A stretch of 64,000 nucleotides of DNA from Geomesophilobacter sediminis (lineage in GTDB: Bacteria; Desulfobacterota; Desulfuromonadia; Geobacterales; Geobacteraceae): positions 62,001 to 126,000 of the forward strand of contig NZ_JAEMHM010000001.1 in assembly GCF_016458275.1 (NCBI RefSeq), read 5' to 3'. This document shows, piece by piece, positions 34,581 through 43,712 of the stretch. Position numbers and translations under genes: made by a program. Numbering within the stretch: position 1 is the stretch's first letter; each line of letters starts with the position of its first letter. The notes below the pieces were generated by a model that saw only the letters and a list, made by a program, of their open reading frames with translations, had not been told where the DNA came from and searched no databases.

Positions 34581-35591
34581 ATGAACCTTAGCAATAAAAA
34601 GATACTGGTTACTGGCGCCGATGGCTTCATCGGATCACATCTGGTCGAAGAGCTGGTGCGACGCGGGCATGACGTCCGGGCTTTCGTCCTCTACAACTCC
34701 TTTAACTCCTGGGGGTGGCTCGACTGTGCCGAGCCGGAGATTCTTAAATCGCTGGACGTTTTCAGCGGAGATATCAGGGATCCTCACGGGGTGAAGCAGG
34801 CCATGAAGGGATGCGACGTCGTGCTGCATCTTGCGGCCCTGATTGCCATCCCATACTCCTATCATTCGCCGGATACCTACGTTGATACCAATGTGAAGGG
34901 AACCCTGAACGTCGTCCAGGCCGCCCGCGAGTTAGGCGTTCAAAAGGTGGTGCATACCTCTACGAGTGAGGTTTACGGAACCGCCCGTTTCGTTCCGATT
35001 ACCGAGGAACATCCGTTGCAGGGCCAATCCCCTTACTCCGCATCCAAAATTGGCGCTGACCAGATGGCTATGTCGTTTTATTCCTCCTTTAACACCCCCG
35101 TGTCCATCGCCAGGCCATTTAACACCTACGGACCCCGCCAGTCCGCCAGGGCAATTATTCCCACAGTGATAACCCAGATCGCCAACGGCCAGCGTTCCCT
35201 GAAGTTAGGGGCATTGCATCCGACCCGTGATTTCAACTATGTCAAGGACACCGTCCGCGGGTTCATTTCCGTAGCCGAGTCGGATCACTCCGTCGGGGAA
35301 GTCATCAACCTCGGGAGCAACTACGAGGTTTCCATTGGGGATACCGTCGAGATGATTGCTGAGGTTATGGACGCAACGGTCGAGATCGTCACGGATCAGA
35401 TTCGGCTACGCCCTGATAAAAGCGAGGTGGAGCGGCTTTGGGCTGAAAACAGCAAAGCGAAGGCGTTGATCGGGTGGAGCCCTGAATTTGCAGGGAAAGA
35501 GGGGCTACGCAAGGGACTTGCTGAGACCGTAGCGTGGTTTCGCAGACCAGAGAACCTTAAGGCCTACAAGGCCAACATCTACAACATATGA
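34581..35591 (+). CDS. legB: LegB-type NDP-GlcNAc 4,6-dehydratase (legionaminic acid pathway)
   Basis: The 336-residue SDR enzyme binds NAD (VTGADGFIGSHL, residues 10-21) and has the catalytic Tyr152 and Lys156 (SPYSASK). It resembles LegB, which in Campylobacter makes the 4-keto-6-deoxy sugar from GDP-GlcNAc. The LegB-like features are the N-terminal LYNSFNSWGWLD segment and AIPYSYHSPDTYVDTNVKGT. It overlaps the aminotransferase gene by four bases (ATGA), and a PtmE-like guanylyltransferase lies in the same cluster, both supporting the GDP route. Confidence 0.9.
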   Translation: MNLSNKKILVTGADGFIGSHLVEELVRRGHDVRAFVLYNSFNSWGWLDCAEPEILKSLDVFSGDIRDPHGVKQAMKGCDVVLHLAALIAIPYSYHSPDTYVDTNVKGTLNVVQAARELGVQKVVHTSTSEVYGTARFVPITEEHPLQGQSPYSASKIGADQMAMSFYSSFNTPVSIARPFNTYGPRQSARAIIPTVITQIANGQRSLKLGALHPTRDFNYVKDTVRGFISVAESDHSVGEVINLGSNYEVSIGDTVEMIAEVMDATVEIVTDQIRLRPDKSEVERLWAENSKAKALIGWSPEFAGKEGLRKGLAETVAWFRRPENLKAYKANIYNI

Positions 35592-36760
35592 CAGCCGACG
35601 GATTTTCACAAGGGGTGCTTCGGACCCTGCGACAGGTTTTGCCTGCGGACCACTCCATCAGTATGCACGAGCCGTCCTTCGCAGGGAACGAGTGGGCCTA
35701 CGTCAAGGAATGTCTGGATACCGGGTGGGTCTCTTCGGTCGGGGCTTTCGTCGATCGCTTGGAAGCTGATCTTGCGAACTTCACTGGTGTCAAAAGGGCC
35801 ATCGCGGTGGTCAACGGTACCGCTGCCCTTCATATCTGCCTGATATTGGCTGGTGTGGAGGCTGGCGACGAGGTGCTGATTCCTGCCCTTACGTTCGTTG
35901 CCACCGCCAATGCCGTTTCGTATTGCGGTGGCGTGCCCCATTTCGTCGATTCGGAGCTGCACACGCTGGGGGTCGACCCCAAACGTCTGGCAGTATACCT
36001 GACTGAGACCGCCGAGGTTCGGGATTCGGGGTGCTACAACCGGCACACTGGACGCCGGATCAAGGCTGTAGTGCCGATGCATACCTTCGGACATCCGGTT
36101 GACCTGGATGAATTGGCTGCGGTTTGCCGGCAGTTCCGACTTGAGTTGATCGAGGATGCGGCGGAATCACTCGGGTCGTACTACAAGGGCTCCCATACCG
36201 GAAATATCGGCCGCCTTGCCGCGTTGAGCTTTAATGGCAACAAGATCGTCACCACCGGTGGTGGCGGGGCTATCCTGACCAACGACGAAGCACTGGCTGC
36301 ACGTGCCAAGCACCTCACCACTACTGCCAAAGTGCCTCACCGCTGGGAGTTCAACCATGACCGTATCGGCTACAACTATCGTCTTCCGAATCTCAACGCC
36401 GCATTAGGGTGTGCCCAATTGGAGCAGCTGCCCGGATTCCTAGCGAACAAACGTCGTCTGGCGCAAAGCTACGCGGCGGCATTCGCGGGAGCCGAGGGGA
36501 TCAGGTTCATCTCGGAACCGGGTTTTGCCCGGAGCAATTACTGGCTAAACGCCCTGCTGCTCGACGAGGAGCATTCTGGTCAGCGTGACGCCCTGCTTGC
36601 CCTCACCAACGACGGGGGAGTAATGACTCGACCGGCCTGGAACCTTATGCACCGGTTGCCGATGTTCGCGGGCTGCCCCAGGATGGAGCTGCCCGTCGCC
36701 GAGAGTCTTGAACGGCGTCTGATCAACATCCCCAGCAGCGCAAGACTCGCTGAAGGGTAA
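35588..36760 (+). CDS. legC: LegC-type aminotransferase (legionaminic acid pathway)
   Basis: The 390-residue PLP enzyme of the DegT/DnrJ/EryC1 family transfers an amino group to C4 of the keto sugar from LegB. Lys219 (LSFNGNKIVTTGGGG) is the expected PLP lysine. Other landmarks are MHEPSFAGNEWAYVKEC at the N terminus, VNGTAALHICLILAGV, PALTFVATANAV, LIEDAAESLGS and the conserved region YNYRLPNLNAALGCAQLEQ. The start overlaps the legB stop. A 156-base gap without other features follows before the formyltransferase. Confidence 0.92.
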   Translation: MTADGFSQGVLRTLRQVLPADHSISMHEPSFAGNEWAYVKECLDTGWVSSVGAFVDRLEADLANFTGVKRAIAVVNGTAALHICLILAGVEAGDEVLIPALTFVATANAVSYCGGVPHFVDSELHTLGVDPKRLAVYLTETAEVRDSGCYNRHTGRRIKAVVPMHTFGHPVDLDELAAVCRQFRLELIEDAAESLGSYYKGSHTGNIGRLAALSFNGNKIVTTGGGGAILTNDEALAARAKHLTTTAKVPHRWEFNHDRIGYNYRLPNLNAALGCAQLEQLPGFLANKRRLAQSYAAAFAGAEGIRFISEPGFARSNYWLNALLLDEEHSGQRDALLALTNDGGVMTRPAWNLMHRLPMFAGCPRMELPVAESLERRLINIPSSARLAEG

Positions 36761-36916
36761 TGAGCGGGGGGGCTCGGATAAACATGCAGACGGCGTCGGA
36801 ACCTTCCGTTTCCCTACCAGCACGTCTGGAAACCACCTTTTGACACATCCCGAAGCAAGACCCGCGCCCTTTTTCTCCCCGGCGCCCGTCAACTTCATCT
36901 TTGAAACGGGACAATT

Positions 36917-37840
36917 ATGAAACTAGGATACTTTGCCGACGGCCTTTGGGCCCATAAGGCGCTCGATAGGCTACTTCAGAGTGAAGATTTAACGGTTGCT
37001 TTCATCGTAGCCCGGTTCGACCAGCCGGATCCGATCCTGCGGGAGTATGCCTGCCGGATGAAGATCCCCTTTTATACACAGACTAACGTAAACGATCCCG
37101 GGTTCATCCGTCTGGTACACGATCATCAATGCGACATCCACGTTTCGATGTCCTTCGACCAGATTTTCAAAAAGACGCTCATTGAGTCGGCACCGAAAGG
37201 GTTCATCAATTGCCATGCCGGTGCCCTGCCTTTCTATCGGGGGCGCAACGTGGTGAACTGGGCCCTGATCAACGGTGAAACACAGTTGGGGATCACGGTT
37301 CACTACGTTGACGAGGGGATCGACACGGGCGACATAATCTTGCAGCGTTTCGTGCCGATCGACGCGGGCGACGACTACGGGACCCTGCTGACCAAGGCGG
37401 TGGACTACTGCGCCGAGATCCTGTCCTCGGCACTGCTCTCCATCGCCCATGGTACGGTTACGAGGATCCCGCAAAGCAGCATACACCCGGTTGGCTTTTA
37501 CTGCTCGCAAAGGAAATCCGGTGACGAATGGATCGATTGGACCTGGCCCAGCACCAGAATCCACAATTTCGTTCGGGGGATCGCCACCCCTGGTCCTTGC
37601 GCCCGGACCTGTGCCGAGAGCAAGGAGCTTGCTGTTTTGAAAACGGAATTGGTCGAACATGCCCCGGGATACCTTGATCGACCCGGCACCGTGGTAGGTC
37701 TCGACGGGCACGGCTCTATCGTCAAGACAGGAGACACGGTGTTGAGAGTCACCAAAGTTGCCGACGTCGCCCCGTTGCAGGTGCTCGAAAACGAAAGGGT
37801 CCCCAGGTTGAAGATCGGTACTCAATTGAAGGGAGAATGA
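36917..37840 (+). CDS. Sugar N-formyltransferase-like protein
   Basis: The 307-residue protein belongs to the formyltransferase family of methionyl-tRNA formyltransferase and sugar N-formyltransferases (ArnA, WbtJ, VioF type). The catalytic triad is visible: Asn98 and His100 (GFINCHAGALPFYRGRNVV) and Asp136 (VDEGIDTGDI). A C-terminal domain of about 100 residues follows. It uses 10-formyl-tetrahydrofolate. It lies between legC and legG, where an N-acetyltransferase (LegH) is expected, so I infer it formylates the new 4-amino group. It is not the housekeeping Fmt, judged by context and short divergent sequence. Confidence 0.85.
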   Translation: MKLGYFADGLWAHKALDRLLQSEDLTVAFIVARFDQPDPILREYACRMKIPFYTQTNVNDPGFIRLVHDHQCDIHVSMSFDQIFKKTLIESAPKGFINCHAGALPFYRGRNVVNWALINGETQLGITVHYVDEGIDTGDIILQRFVPIDAGDDYGTLLTKAVDYCAEILSSALLSIAHGTVTRIPQSSIHPVGFYCSQRKSGDEWIDWTWPSTRIHNFVRGIATPGPCARTCAESKELAVLKTELVEHAPGYLDRPGTVVGLDGHGSIVKTGDTVLRVTKVADVAPLQVLENERVPRLKIGTQLKGE

Positions 37841-37890
37841 CCCCCCAGGGGCGGAACCTCATCAACCCAGTTTTTTCACTAGGGAAACCA

Positions 37891-39045
37891 ATGGCAAAAC
37901 GCATCTGTGTAGTCACCGGCAGTAGGGCGGAATATGGCCTGCTCTATTGGTTAATGAAGGGCATCCAGGAGGACGGCGAACTCCAGCTTCAAGTCGTTGC
38001 GACCGGTATGCATCTCTCTCCCGAATTCGGTTTGACCTACCAGGTGATCGAGAACGACGGTTTCACCATCGATGCCAAAATAGACATGCTCTTGTCCAGT
38101 GACACCCCGGTGGGGATCGCGAAATCCATCGGGCTGGGTGTTCTCGGAAGCGCGGACGTTTTGTATCGTTTGCATCCCGACATTTTGGTCCTTTTGGGCG
38201 ATCGCTTCGAGATTCTCGCCGTGGCCCAGGCAGCGTTGGTGGCCCGAATTCCGATCGCTCATATAGGGGGGGGGGATACCACGGAAGGTGCTTTCGACGA
38301 GGCGATTCGACACAGCATAACCAAGATGTCCCAGCTTCATTTCGTCACCAACGAGCTCTCCGCACGGCGTGTGCTGCAGATGGGGGAGCCTCCCGAGCAC
38401 GTCTATAACGTGGGGAGCCCCGGTCTCGACCAGATCACCCGGCTGCAGCTTTTGAGCCGGGATGAGCTGCAACGGGAACTCGACTTCGAGCTGCGGGCAC
38501 GCAATGTTGTGGTTACCTTCCATCCGGTGACTCTCGAAATGCAGCCGGCCCACCTCCAGTTCAAGGAACTGCTGTCCGCGTTAGTTGCCCTCGGGCCTGA
38601 CGTGGGGATCATTTTCACCAAACCGAACGCGGACACCGGAGGCAAGGCCCTGATCCGGATGATCGACGAATTCTGCACCCGGCACCCCAATGCCAAAGGG
38701 TACACCTCGCTGGGGCAGCTGCGCTACCTGAGCGCTCTTTCCCATGCAGATGCCGCCGTGGGGAATTCCTCGAGCGGTCTGTATGAGGCTCCCTCTTTGA
38801 AAATACCGACGGTCAATATCGGGGACCGGCAGAAGGGGCGCCTGCAACCCTCCTCCGTCCTAAACTGCGAGCCGGTCGCCGAAGAGATCCTGCAGACGAT
38901 CCGCGCCTCCTTTGAACTGGACTGCCGCTATGTGATCAATCCCTACGGCGACGGAAACAGCTCTCAGCGTATCGTAGAGGTTTTGAAGTCGGTTTCTGAC
39001 CCGCAGCAGCTGTTGAAGAAACACTTCCATGAGGTGCCTGCATGA
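37891..39045 (+). CDS. legG: LegG/NeuC-type hydrolysing 2-epimerase
   Basis: The 384-residue protein belongs to the NDP-GlcNAc 2-epimerase family with hydrolysis (NeuC/LegG), giving the free 2,4-diamino-mannose derivative. Motifs include VVTGSRAEYGLLYWL, GDRFEILAVAQAAL, IAHIGGGDTTEGAFDEAIRH, FHPVTLE and GNSSSGLYEAPSL. ATG 37891 with AGGGA was chosen; an in-frame ATG at 37837 overlaps the previous stop but adds 18 non-conserved residues. A 10-base poly-G tract encodes the GGG of the active-site segment. Its stop overlaps legI. Confidence 0.93.
   Translation: MAKRICVVTGSRAEYGLLYWLMKGIQEDGELQLQVVATGMHLSPEFGLTYQVIENDGFTIDAKIDMLLSSDTPVGIAKSIGLGVLGSADVLYRLHPDILVLLGDRFEILAVAQAALVARIPIAHIGGGDTTEGAFDEAIRHSITKMSQLHFVTNELSARRVLQMGEPPEHVYNVGSPGLDQITRLQLLSRDELQRELDFELRARNVVVTFHPVTLEMQPAHLQFKELLSALVALGPDVGIIFTKPNADTGGKALIRMIDEFCTRHPNAKGYTSLGQLRYLSALSHADAAVGNSSSGLYEAPSLKIPTVNIGDRQKGRLQPSSVLNCEPVAEEILQTIRASFELDCRYVINPYGDGNSSQRIVEVLKSVSDPQQLLKKHFHEVPA
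38266..38275 (+). repeat. 10-base poly-G tract inside legG
   Basis: Ten consecutive G encode Gly-Gly-Gly in HIGGGDTTEG, a conserved site, so synonymous codons could have avoided the run. Confidence 0.7.
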
Positions 39046-40130
39046 CCCTACCTATGAAAAATCGGATCTATGTCATCGCCGAAGCCGGGGTGAACCACAA
39101 CGGATCGCTCGATATGGGCCTGGAACTGGTTGATATCGCCGCTGAAGCTGGCGCGGATGCGGTCAAGTTTCAGACCTTCAAGACGGAAAACGAGATCAGC
39201 CGGAAGGCTCCGAAGGCCGGATACCAGGTGGAAACGACCGGTGATCAGGAATCCCAGTTTGAAATGGTCAAGAAGCTCGAACTAAGCGAGGCTGCTCACC
39301 GAACCTTGATAGAACAGAGCCGGAAGAAGGGAATCCAGTTTCTTTCCACCCCCTTTGATCTGGACAGTCTGCACCTGCTGGCCCGGACTTTCGACCTGCC
39401 GGTTCTGAAGATCCCTTCTGGCGAGATCACGAACCCCTTGCTGCTGCTTGCTGCAGCAAGGACCCAGAAACCGGTGATCCTCTCCACCGGAATGAGCACC
39501 TTGGCCGAAATTGAGACCGCTTTGGGGGTCCTGGCGTTCGGATATTTGGCGGAGGGAAAAAGCCCCGGCCTGTCGGCTTTTAAGGATGCGTTTTGCTCTG
39601 CAGCCGGTCAACGCGCCCTCAAGAGTAAGGTCACCCTGCTGCATTGCACCACCGAATATCCTGCACCTTTTGATGAAGTTAATCTTCGGGTAATGGCAAC
39701 CATGGAAGCGGCATTTGGCCTGCCGGTTGGGTACTCGGATCACACCCCCGGGATCGCCGTTCCTATCGCTGCGGCGGCCCTGGGCGCGGTCATGGTGGAG
39801 AAGCATTTCACCCTGGATCGTACCCTCCCGGGACCGGATCACCGGGCTTCTTTGGAGCCAGATGAACTGCGGGCGATGGTCGCAGGAATCCGCCAGGTCG
39901 AGCAAGCTTTAGGGGGACGAGCCAAAATCCCGGTACCTGCCGAGGAGAAAAATGCTCCCATCGCCCGAAAAAGCCTCATTGCTGCGGTGGCGATCAGCAA
40001 AGGCGAATCATTCACCGAGAGGAATCTTACCGCCAAACGGCCTGGGACCGGAATCAGTCCGATGCGCTACTGGGAACTGCTGGGAACTACGGCGCAGCAG
40101 GATTATCAAGAGGATGAGGTGATTGGGTAA
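39042..40130 (+). CDS. legI: Legionaminic acid synthase (NeuB/LegI family)
   Basis: The 362-residue enzyme condenses phosphoenolpyruvate with the diamino-mannose product of LegG to form the nine-carbon acid. The NeuB TIM barrel (residues 1-275) shows VIAEAGVNHNGSLDMG, DAVKFQTFKTE, LSTPFDLDSL, KIPSGEITN, ILSTGMSTL, HCTTEYPAP and VGYSDHTPG. The C-terminal SAF (antifreeze-like) domain is seen at about 295-360 (ARKSLIAAVAISKGE). The ATG overlaps the legG stop (ATGA). Sialic or pseudaminic acid synthase is less likely given the LegB and PtmE neighbours. Confidence 0.94.
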   Translation: MTLPMKNRIYVIAEAGVNHNGSLDMGLELVDIAAEAGADAVKFQTFKTENEISRKAPKAGYQVETTGDQESQFEMVKKLELSEAAHRTLIEQSRKKGIQFLSTPFDLDSLHLLARTFDLPVLKIPSGEITNPLLLLAAARTQKPVILSTGMSTLAEIETALGVLAFGYLAEGKSPGLSAFKDAFCSAAGQRALKSKVTLLHCTTEYPAPFDEVNLRVMATMEAAFGLPVGYSDHTPGIAVPIAAAALGAVMVEKHFTLDRTLPGPDHRASLEPDELRAMVAGIRQVEQALGGRAKIPVPAEEKNAPIARKSLIAAVAISKGESFTERNLTAKRPGTGISPMRYWELLGTTAQQDYQEDEVIG

Positions 40131-40131
40131 C

Positions 40132-41130
40132 ATGCACGTACCCTTTGAAAAAGCCGTAGAGGTTTTTTCGAGCCTCCCTGCGGAAAAGAGGTTTGCCTCG
40201 AACCATCCCTGCTATGTCGTCACCGATGCCTTTCGGGAGGATTTCCTGCGGCCGGTCTTCTTCGTATACACCGAAGGCGAGGAAACCTACTATCACGGAT
40301 TCCACCTTGCGCCGGTCTTGGGTACGGAGCTGAACGACATCCAATCCCCTTATGGGTACGGTGGACCGGTGGCCACCACTGCCGAACGTGGTTTCCTGGA
40401 GCGCGCGTGGTCCAGCCATGTCACCTGGTGTAAAAAAAACAACGTCTTGGCCGAATTTATCAGGTTCCACCCCTTACTGGAAAATTGGCAATACTACCAG
40501 GGTGATGTGGTGAACGACCGGGAGACAGTATGGATCGATCTGGCCAGTCCGGATATCCTGATGAGTTACCAGGTGCGGGCCCGAACCGCCGTAAAAAAGG
40601 CGGTGAAAAACGGCCTCTACGTCGAGTGGCACCAAGGCGAACATATGGCGGAGCTCTTCTCTGATTGCTATTTGGAAGCAATGTGTGCGATCGGTGCCGA
40701 CACGTCGTACTTCTTCAACCTGGATTATTTCCGGAAGCTGCTTCAATGGGAGGGGGCCCGGCTTGCCGTGTGCAAACTGCAGGACCAACTGCTTGCCGTG
40801 GCAATCTTCCTCGTTGAGGAGGCTTCCATGGAATACCATCTATCTGGAGCTACGTCCTGCGGTAAGAAGCTTGCCGCAACCAACCTGATCTTGCATGAAG
40901 CTGCGCTGCTGGGACAACGGATCGGCTGTCGCTCTCTTCATCTGGGCGGGGGCAACGATTGCCATCCAGACAACCCGTTGCTCTTCTTCAAAAGTGGCTT
41001 TTCCGAGAAGAGGAGTCTGTACAAGATCGGACTTCGGGTACATCTGGAGGGACATTACGCCTCCTTGAAATCCGATTGGCTCGAAAAGGGCAAAGAAATT
41101 CCCAAAAAGTTTCTTTTTTATCGATTCTAA
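40132..41130 (+). CDS. FemAB/GNAT-like acyltransferase
   Basis: The 332-residue protein resembles GNAT acetyltransferase_6 / FemAB proteins of polysaccharide loci: an N-terminal half with DIQSPYGYGGPVAT and EFIRFHPLLENW, and a second half with YQVRARTAVKKAVKNGL, CYLEAMCAIGADTSYFFN and SLHLGGGNDCHPDNPLLFFKSGF. These enzymes transfer acyl or aminoacyl groups to amines. It could modify an amino group of the legionaminic derivative or another sugar; which one is unknown. ATG 40132 follows the legI stop directly. Confidence 0.75.
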   Translation: MHVPFEKAVEVFSSLPAEKRFASNHPCYVVTDAFREDFLRPVFFVYTEGEETYYHGFHLAPVLGTELNDIQSPYGYGGPVATTAERGFLERAWSSHVTWCKKNNVLAEFIRFHPLLENWQYYQGDVVNDRETVWIDLASPDILMSYQVRARTAVKKAVKNGLYVEWHQGEHMAELFSDCYLEAMCAIGADTSYFFNLDYFRKLLQWEGARLAVCKLQDQLLAVAIFLVEEASMEYHLSGATSCGKKLAATNLILHEAALLGQRIGCRSLHLGGGNDCHPDNPLLFFKSGFSEKRSLYKIGLRVHLEGHYASLKSDWLEKGKEIPKKFLFYRF

Positions 41131-41142
41131 GGAGGGCTTTGT

Positions 41143-41808
41143 ATGGCATGGGATCCGTGCTGGGAGGAACTTTTCAGTCAACAGGCCTGGGCCAAATACC
41201 CAGGAGAGGACCTGATCCGTTTCGTTGCCAGGAATTTCTACCGGACGTCCTCCCGGAACAAGGTTCGGCTGCTTGAGGTCGGGTGCGGGCCGGGCGCGAA
41301 TCTGTGGTACATGGCGCGCGAGGGGTTCAGCGTCTATGGCGTTGACGGATCAGAGACCGCGGTGCTTCATGCGCGAGGCCGTCTGGACGCGGAATGCCCC
41401 GGGTGGACCGGTGCCATTACCGTTGGGGACATCTCCCGACTCCCTTTTGAAGACGGTTTTTTCGATGCGGTGATCGACAACGAAGCGCTCTACTGTAATT
41501 CGTTCGAGGAAACCCAGCATATGTGTCAGGAGATGGCCCGGGTGACCCGAAGCAAGGGAAAACTCTTCTCCCGTACTTTTGCTACCGGGAGTTGGGGGGA
41601 CCGAACCGGGGAGAGGGTCGGCCATAACGCGTGGCTGGTGGCCGAGGGGCCCTGCCAGAACAAGGGTTTTTCCCGCTTCACCGAACACGAGGAGATTGGG
41701 CGCTTGTACCGCGGTTTTACCGTCACCGATACCGTCCTTTTGACTCGAACCGCGGATCATCGGCAGCACGAAATCCGGGAATGGATCGTTGAAGGGGAAA
41801 AGCCGTAA
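41143..41808 (+). CDS. SAM-dependent methyltransferase (class I)
   Basis: The 221-residue protein has a class I methyltransferase fold: motif I LLEVGCGPGANLWYM, motif II YGVDGSETAV, the segment GDISRLPFEDGFFDAVIDNEAL and EMARVTRSKGKL. A strong AAGGAGGG precedes the ATG. It sits between the FemAB-like gene and ptmE in the legionaminic module and probably methylates a sugar or sugar N-substituent. The acceptor is not known. Confidence 0.88.
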   Translation: MAWDPCWEELFSQQAWAKYPGEDLIRFVARNFYRTSSRNKVRLLEVGCGPGANLWYMAREGFSVYGVDGSETAVLHARGRLDAECPGWTGAITVGDISRLPFEDGFFDAVIDNEALYCNSFEETQHMCQEMARVTRSKGKLFSRTFATGSWGDRTGERVGHNAWLVAEGPCQNKGFSRFTEHEEIGRLYRGFTVTDTVLLTRTADHRQHEIREWIVEGEKP

Positions 41809-41928
41809 GAGCGTGCCGCACTGCCGGGCTTTTTGCTTGGTGCTCGGGCACCCAAAGGCTCCGACCCGATTCCCAAGTACCGCATACCAAGAGCAGGCCT
41901 GGTGTTGACGCCTGCTCCCTGGGGCTAT

Positions 41929-42978
41929 ATGAAGAGCTGGAAAAACATTCTCATTGAACCGGATACGCCCGTGGTAAAGGCGATGGAGATTATCGACGCC
42001 AGTGCCCTGCAGATCGCGTTGGTGGTCGATGCGGCCAACCGCTTGCTCGGGACGGTCACCGATGGCGACATCCGGCGCGGCATTCTCAACAACGTCGGGC
42101 TTAACGAGCCGGTCCGTAAAGTGATGTTCAACAAGCCGTCCACTGCCCGCATCGAGGACGGCCGCGAATCCATCCTGTCGATCATGAAGGCCAGGATGTT
42201 GCGGCAGATTCCCGTTCTGGACCGGAACGGCTGCGTCGTCGGTCTGGAAATTTGGGATGATTTGATGGAGGTCAAGCAGCGCGACAATGCTGTGCTCCTG
42301 ATGGCGGGAGGGCTGGGTTCCCGTTTGGGGGATCTGACCAAGGATTGCCCGAAGCCCCTGCTCAAGGTAGGGGACAAGCCGGTCTTGGAAATCATTCTGG
42401 AAAACTGTATCGAGTACGGGTTGCGCAAATTTTTCCTGTCGGTGAACTACAAGGCCCACATGGTCCAGGACTACTTCGGTGACGGGGCCCGGTGGGGGGT
42501 GGAGATTTCCTACGTTCAGGAAGAGAAGAGGCTGGGCACCGCCGGCGCGTTGGGGATTCTTCCCTTCGAACCGACGCTTCCTCTTCTGGTCATGAATGCC
42601 GATGTCCTGACCAAGATCAATCTGCAGCACCTCCTCGATTTCCACACGGCACATCAGGCAGTTGCGACCATGTGCGTCCGGGAGTACGACTTCCAGGTTC
42701 CCTACGGCGTCGTGAAGCTCGACCAGCACCGGCTGGTGGGAATCGAAGAAAAGCCGGTGCAAAGCTTTTTTGTCAGTGCCGGCATCTACGTGCTTGATGC
42801 CCTGGCATTTAAGTACATACCGCGCAACGAGTTTTACGATATGCCCACACTTTTCGAGAAGATCATCGCCGAGAATCACGCTACCGCTGCTTTCCCGGTC
42901 CACGAATACTGGCTCGACATCGGCAGGCTCGCTGATTATGAGAGGGCCAACGGGGAATATTCTGAGGTGTTCAAGTGA
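41929..42978 (+). CDS. ptmE: PtmE-like nucleotidyltransferase with CBS domains
   Basis: The 349-residue protein has two N-terminal CBS motifs (residues about 1-115; VTDGDIRRGILNNVGL, IPVLDRNGCVVGLE) fused to a sugar-phosphate nucleotidyltransferase domain from about 120 (VLLMAGGLGSRLGDLTKDCP, VMNADVLTKIN). This is the layout of Campylobacter PtmE, which makes GDP-glucosamine to feed the legionaminic pathway. ATG 41929 was chosen to begin just before the CBS motif. It overlaps legF by four bases (GTGA). Confidence 0.85.
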   Translation: MKSWKNILIEPDTPVVKAMEIIDASALQIALVVDAANRLLGTVTDGDIRRGILNNVGLNEPVRKVMFNKPSTARIEDGRESILSIMKARMLRQIPVLDRNGCVVGLEIWDDLMEVKQRDNAVLLMAGGLGSRLGDLTKDCPKPLLKVGDKPVLEIILENCIEYGLRKFFLSVNYKAHMVQDYFGDGARWGVEISYVQEEKRLGTAGALGILPFEPTLPLLVMNADVLTKINLQHLLDFHTAHQAVATMCVREYDFQVPYGVVKLDQHRLVGIEEKPVQSFFVSAGIYVLDALAFKYIPRNEFYDMPTLFEKIIAENHATAAFPVHEYWLDIGRLADYERANGEYSEVFK

Positions 42979-43673
42979 TAGCGGGGAAAAGCGTGCTCGC
43001 CGTGATCCCGGCCCGGGGGGGGTCCAAGGGGGTCCCGCGCAAAAATATCCGCGCGGTGGCGGGCAAGCCCCTCATCGCATGGACCATCGAGGAGGCCAAG
43101 AGATCGAGGTTTATCGATCGGCTGGTTCTCTCATCGGAAGATCCCGAAATCATCGCGGTGGCTCGGGAGTGGGGGTGTGAAGTCCCCTTTGTGCGCCCCA
43201 GCGAATTGTCCAGGGACGATACCCCCGGGATCGCCCCCGTTCTTCATGCGATTGAGGCTCTGCCAGGGTACGACTACGTGGTGCTCTTGCAGCCTACCTC
43301 CCCCTTGCGGACCGCAGCGGATATCGACGCCTGCATTACGCTGTGCGTAACCGGGAAGTCGAGCACGTGCGTCTCGGTCACCGAGCCGGACAAAAGCCCT
43401 TACTGGATGTTCACCCGTGACCAAGAGGAGCGGTTGTGTCCGCTGATGGATAACGTGGAGCTAAAAGCGCGCCGGCAGGACTTGCCGACCGTTTTTGCCT
43501 TGAACGGCGCCGTGTACGTCGGCGATTGTGCCGCCCTGGTCCGCCAACGCTCCTTTATCGTCAGCGACACCGTGTCCTATGTCATGAACCGGAGGTCCAG
43601 TATCGACATCGATTCGGAGATGGACCTCCTGATATCAGAACTGTTTCTTCTCAACCCGGCTTTGGGCGCATAG
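42975..43673 (+). CDS. legF: CMP-nonulosonate (legionaminate) cytidylyltransferase, LegF/NeuA type
   Basis: The 232-residue enzyme activates the nonulosonic acid as its CMP derivative. Motifs are VIPARGGSKGVPRKNIRAVAG, VLSSEDPEII, VLLQPTSPLRTAADID and FALNGAVYV, then SIDIDSEMDL. GTG 42975 overlaps the ptmE stop. It contains an eight-base G run at 43015-43022. It completes a LegB-C-G-I-F set, and CTP would come from PyrG. Confidence 0.93.
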   Translation: MIAGKSVLAVIPARGGSKGVPRKNIRAVAGKPLIAWTIEEAKRSRFIDRLVLSSEDPEIIAVAREWGCEVPFVRPSELSRDDTPGIAPVLHAIEALPGYDYVVLLQPTSPLRTAADIDACITLCVTGKSSTCVSVTEPDKSPYWMFTRDQEERLCPLMDNVELKARRQDLPTVFALNGAVYVGDCAALVRQRSFIVSDTVSYVMNRRSSIDIDSEMDLLISELFLLNPALGA

Positions 43674-43712
43674 GATGGCTCCCCAAGATCTGTTTTCAGG
43701 CAGGAAACCTTA

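Noticed and set aside
36917-37840. Housekeeping methionyl-tRNA formyltransferase
   Set aside because: The triad is shared, but the gene lies within a nonulosonic acid module, not beside def or other translation genes, and a sugar substrate is more likely.
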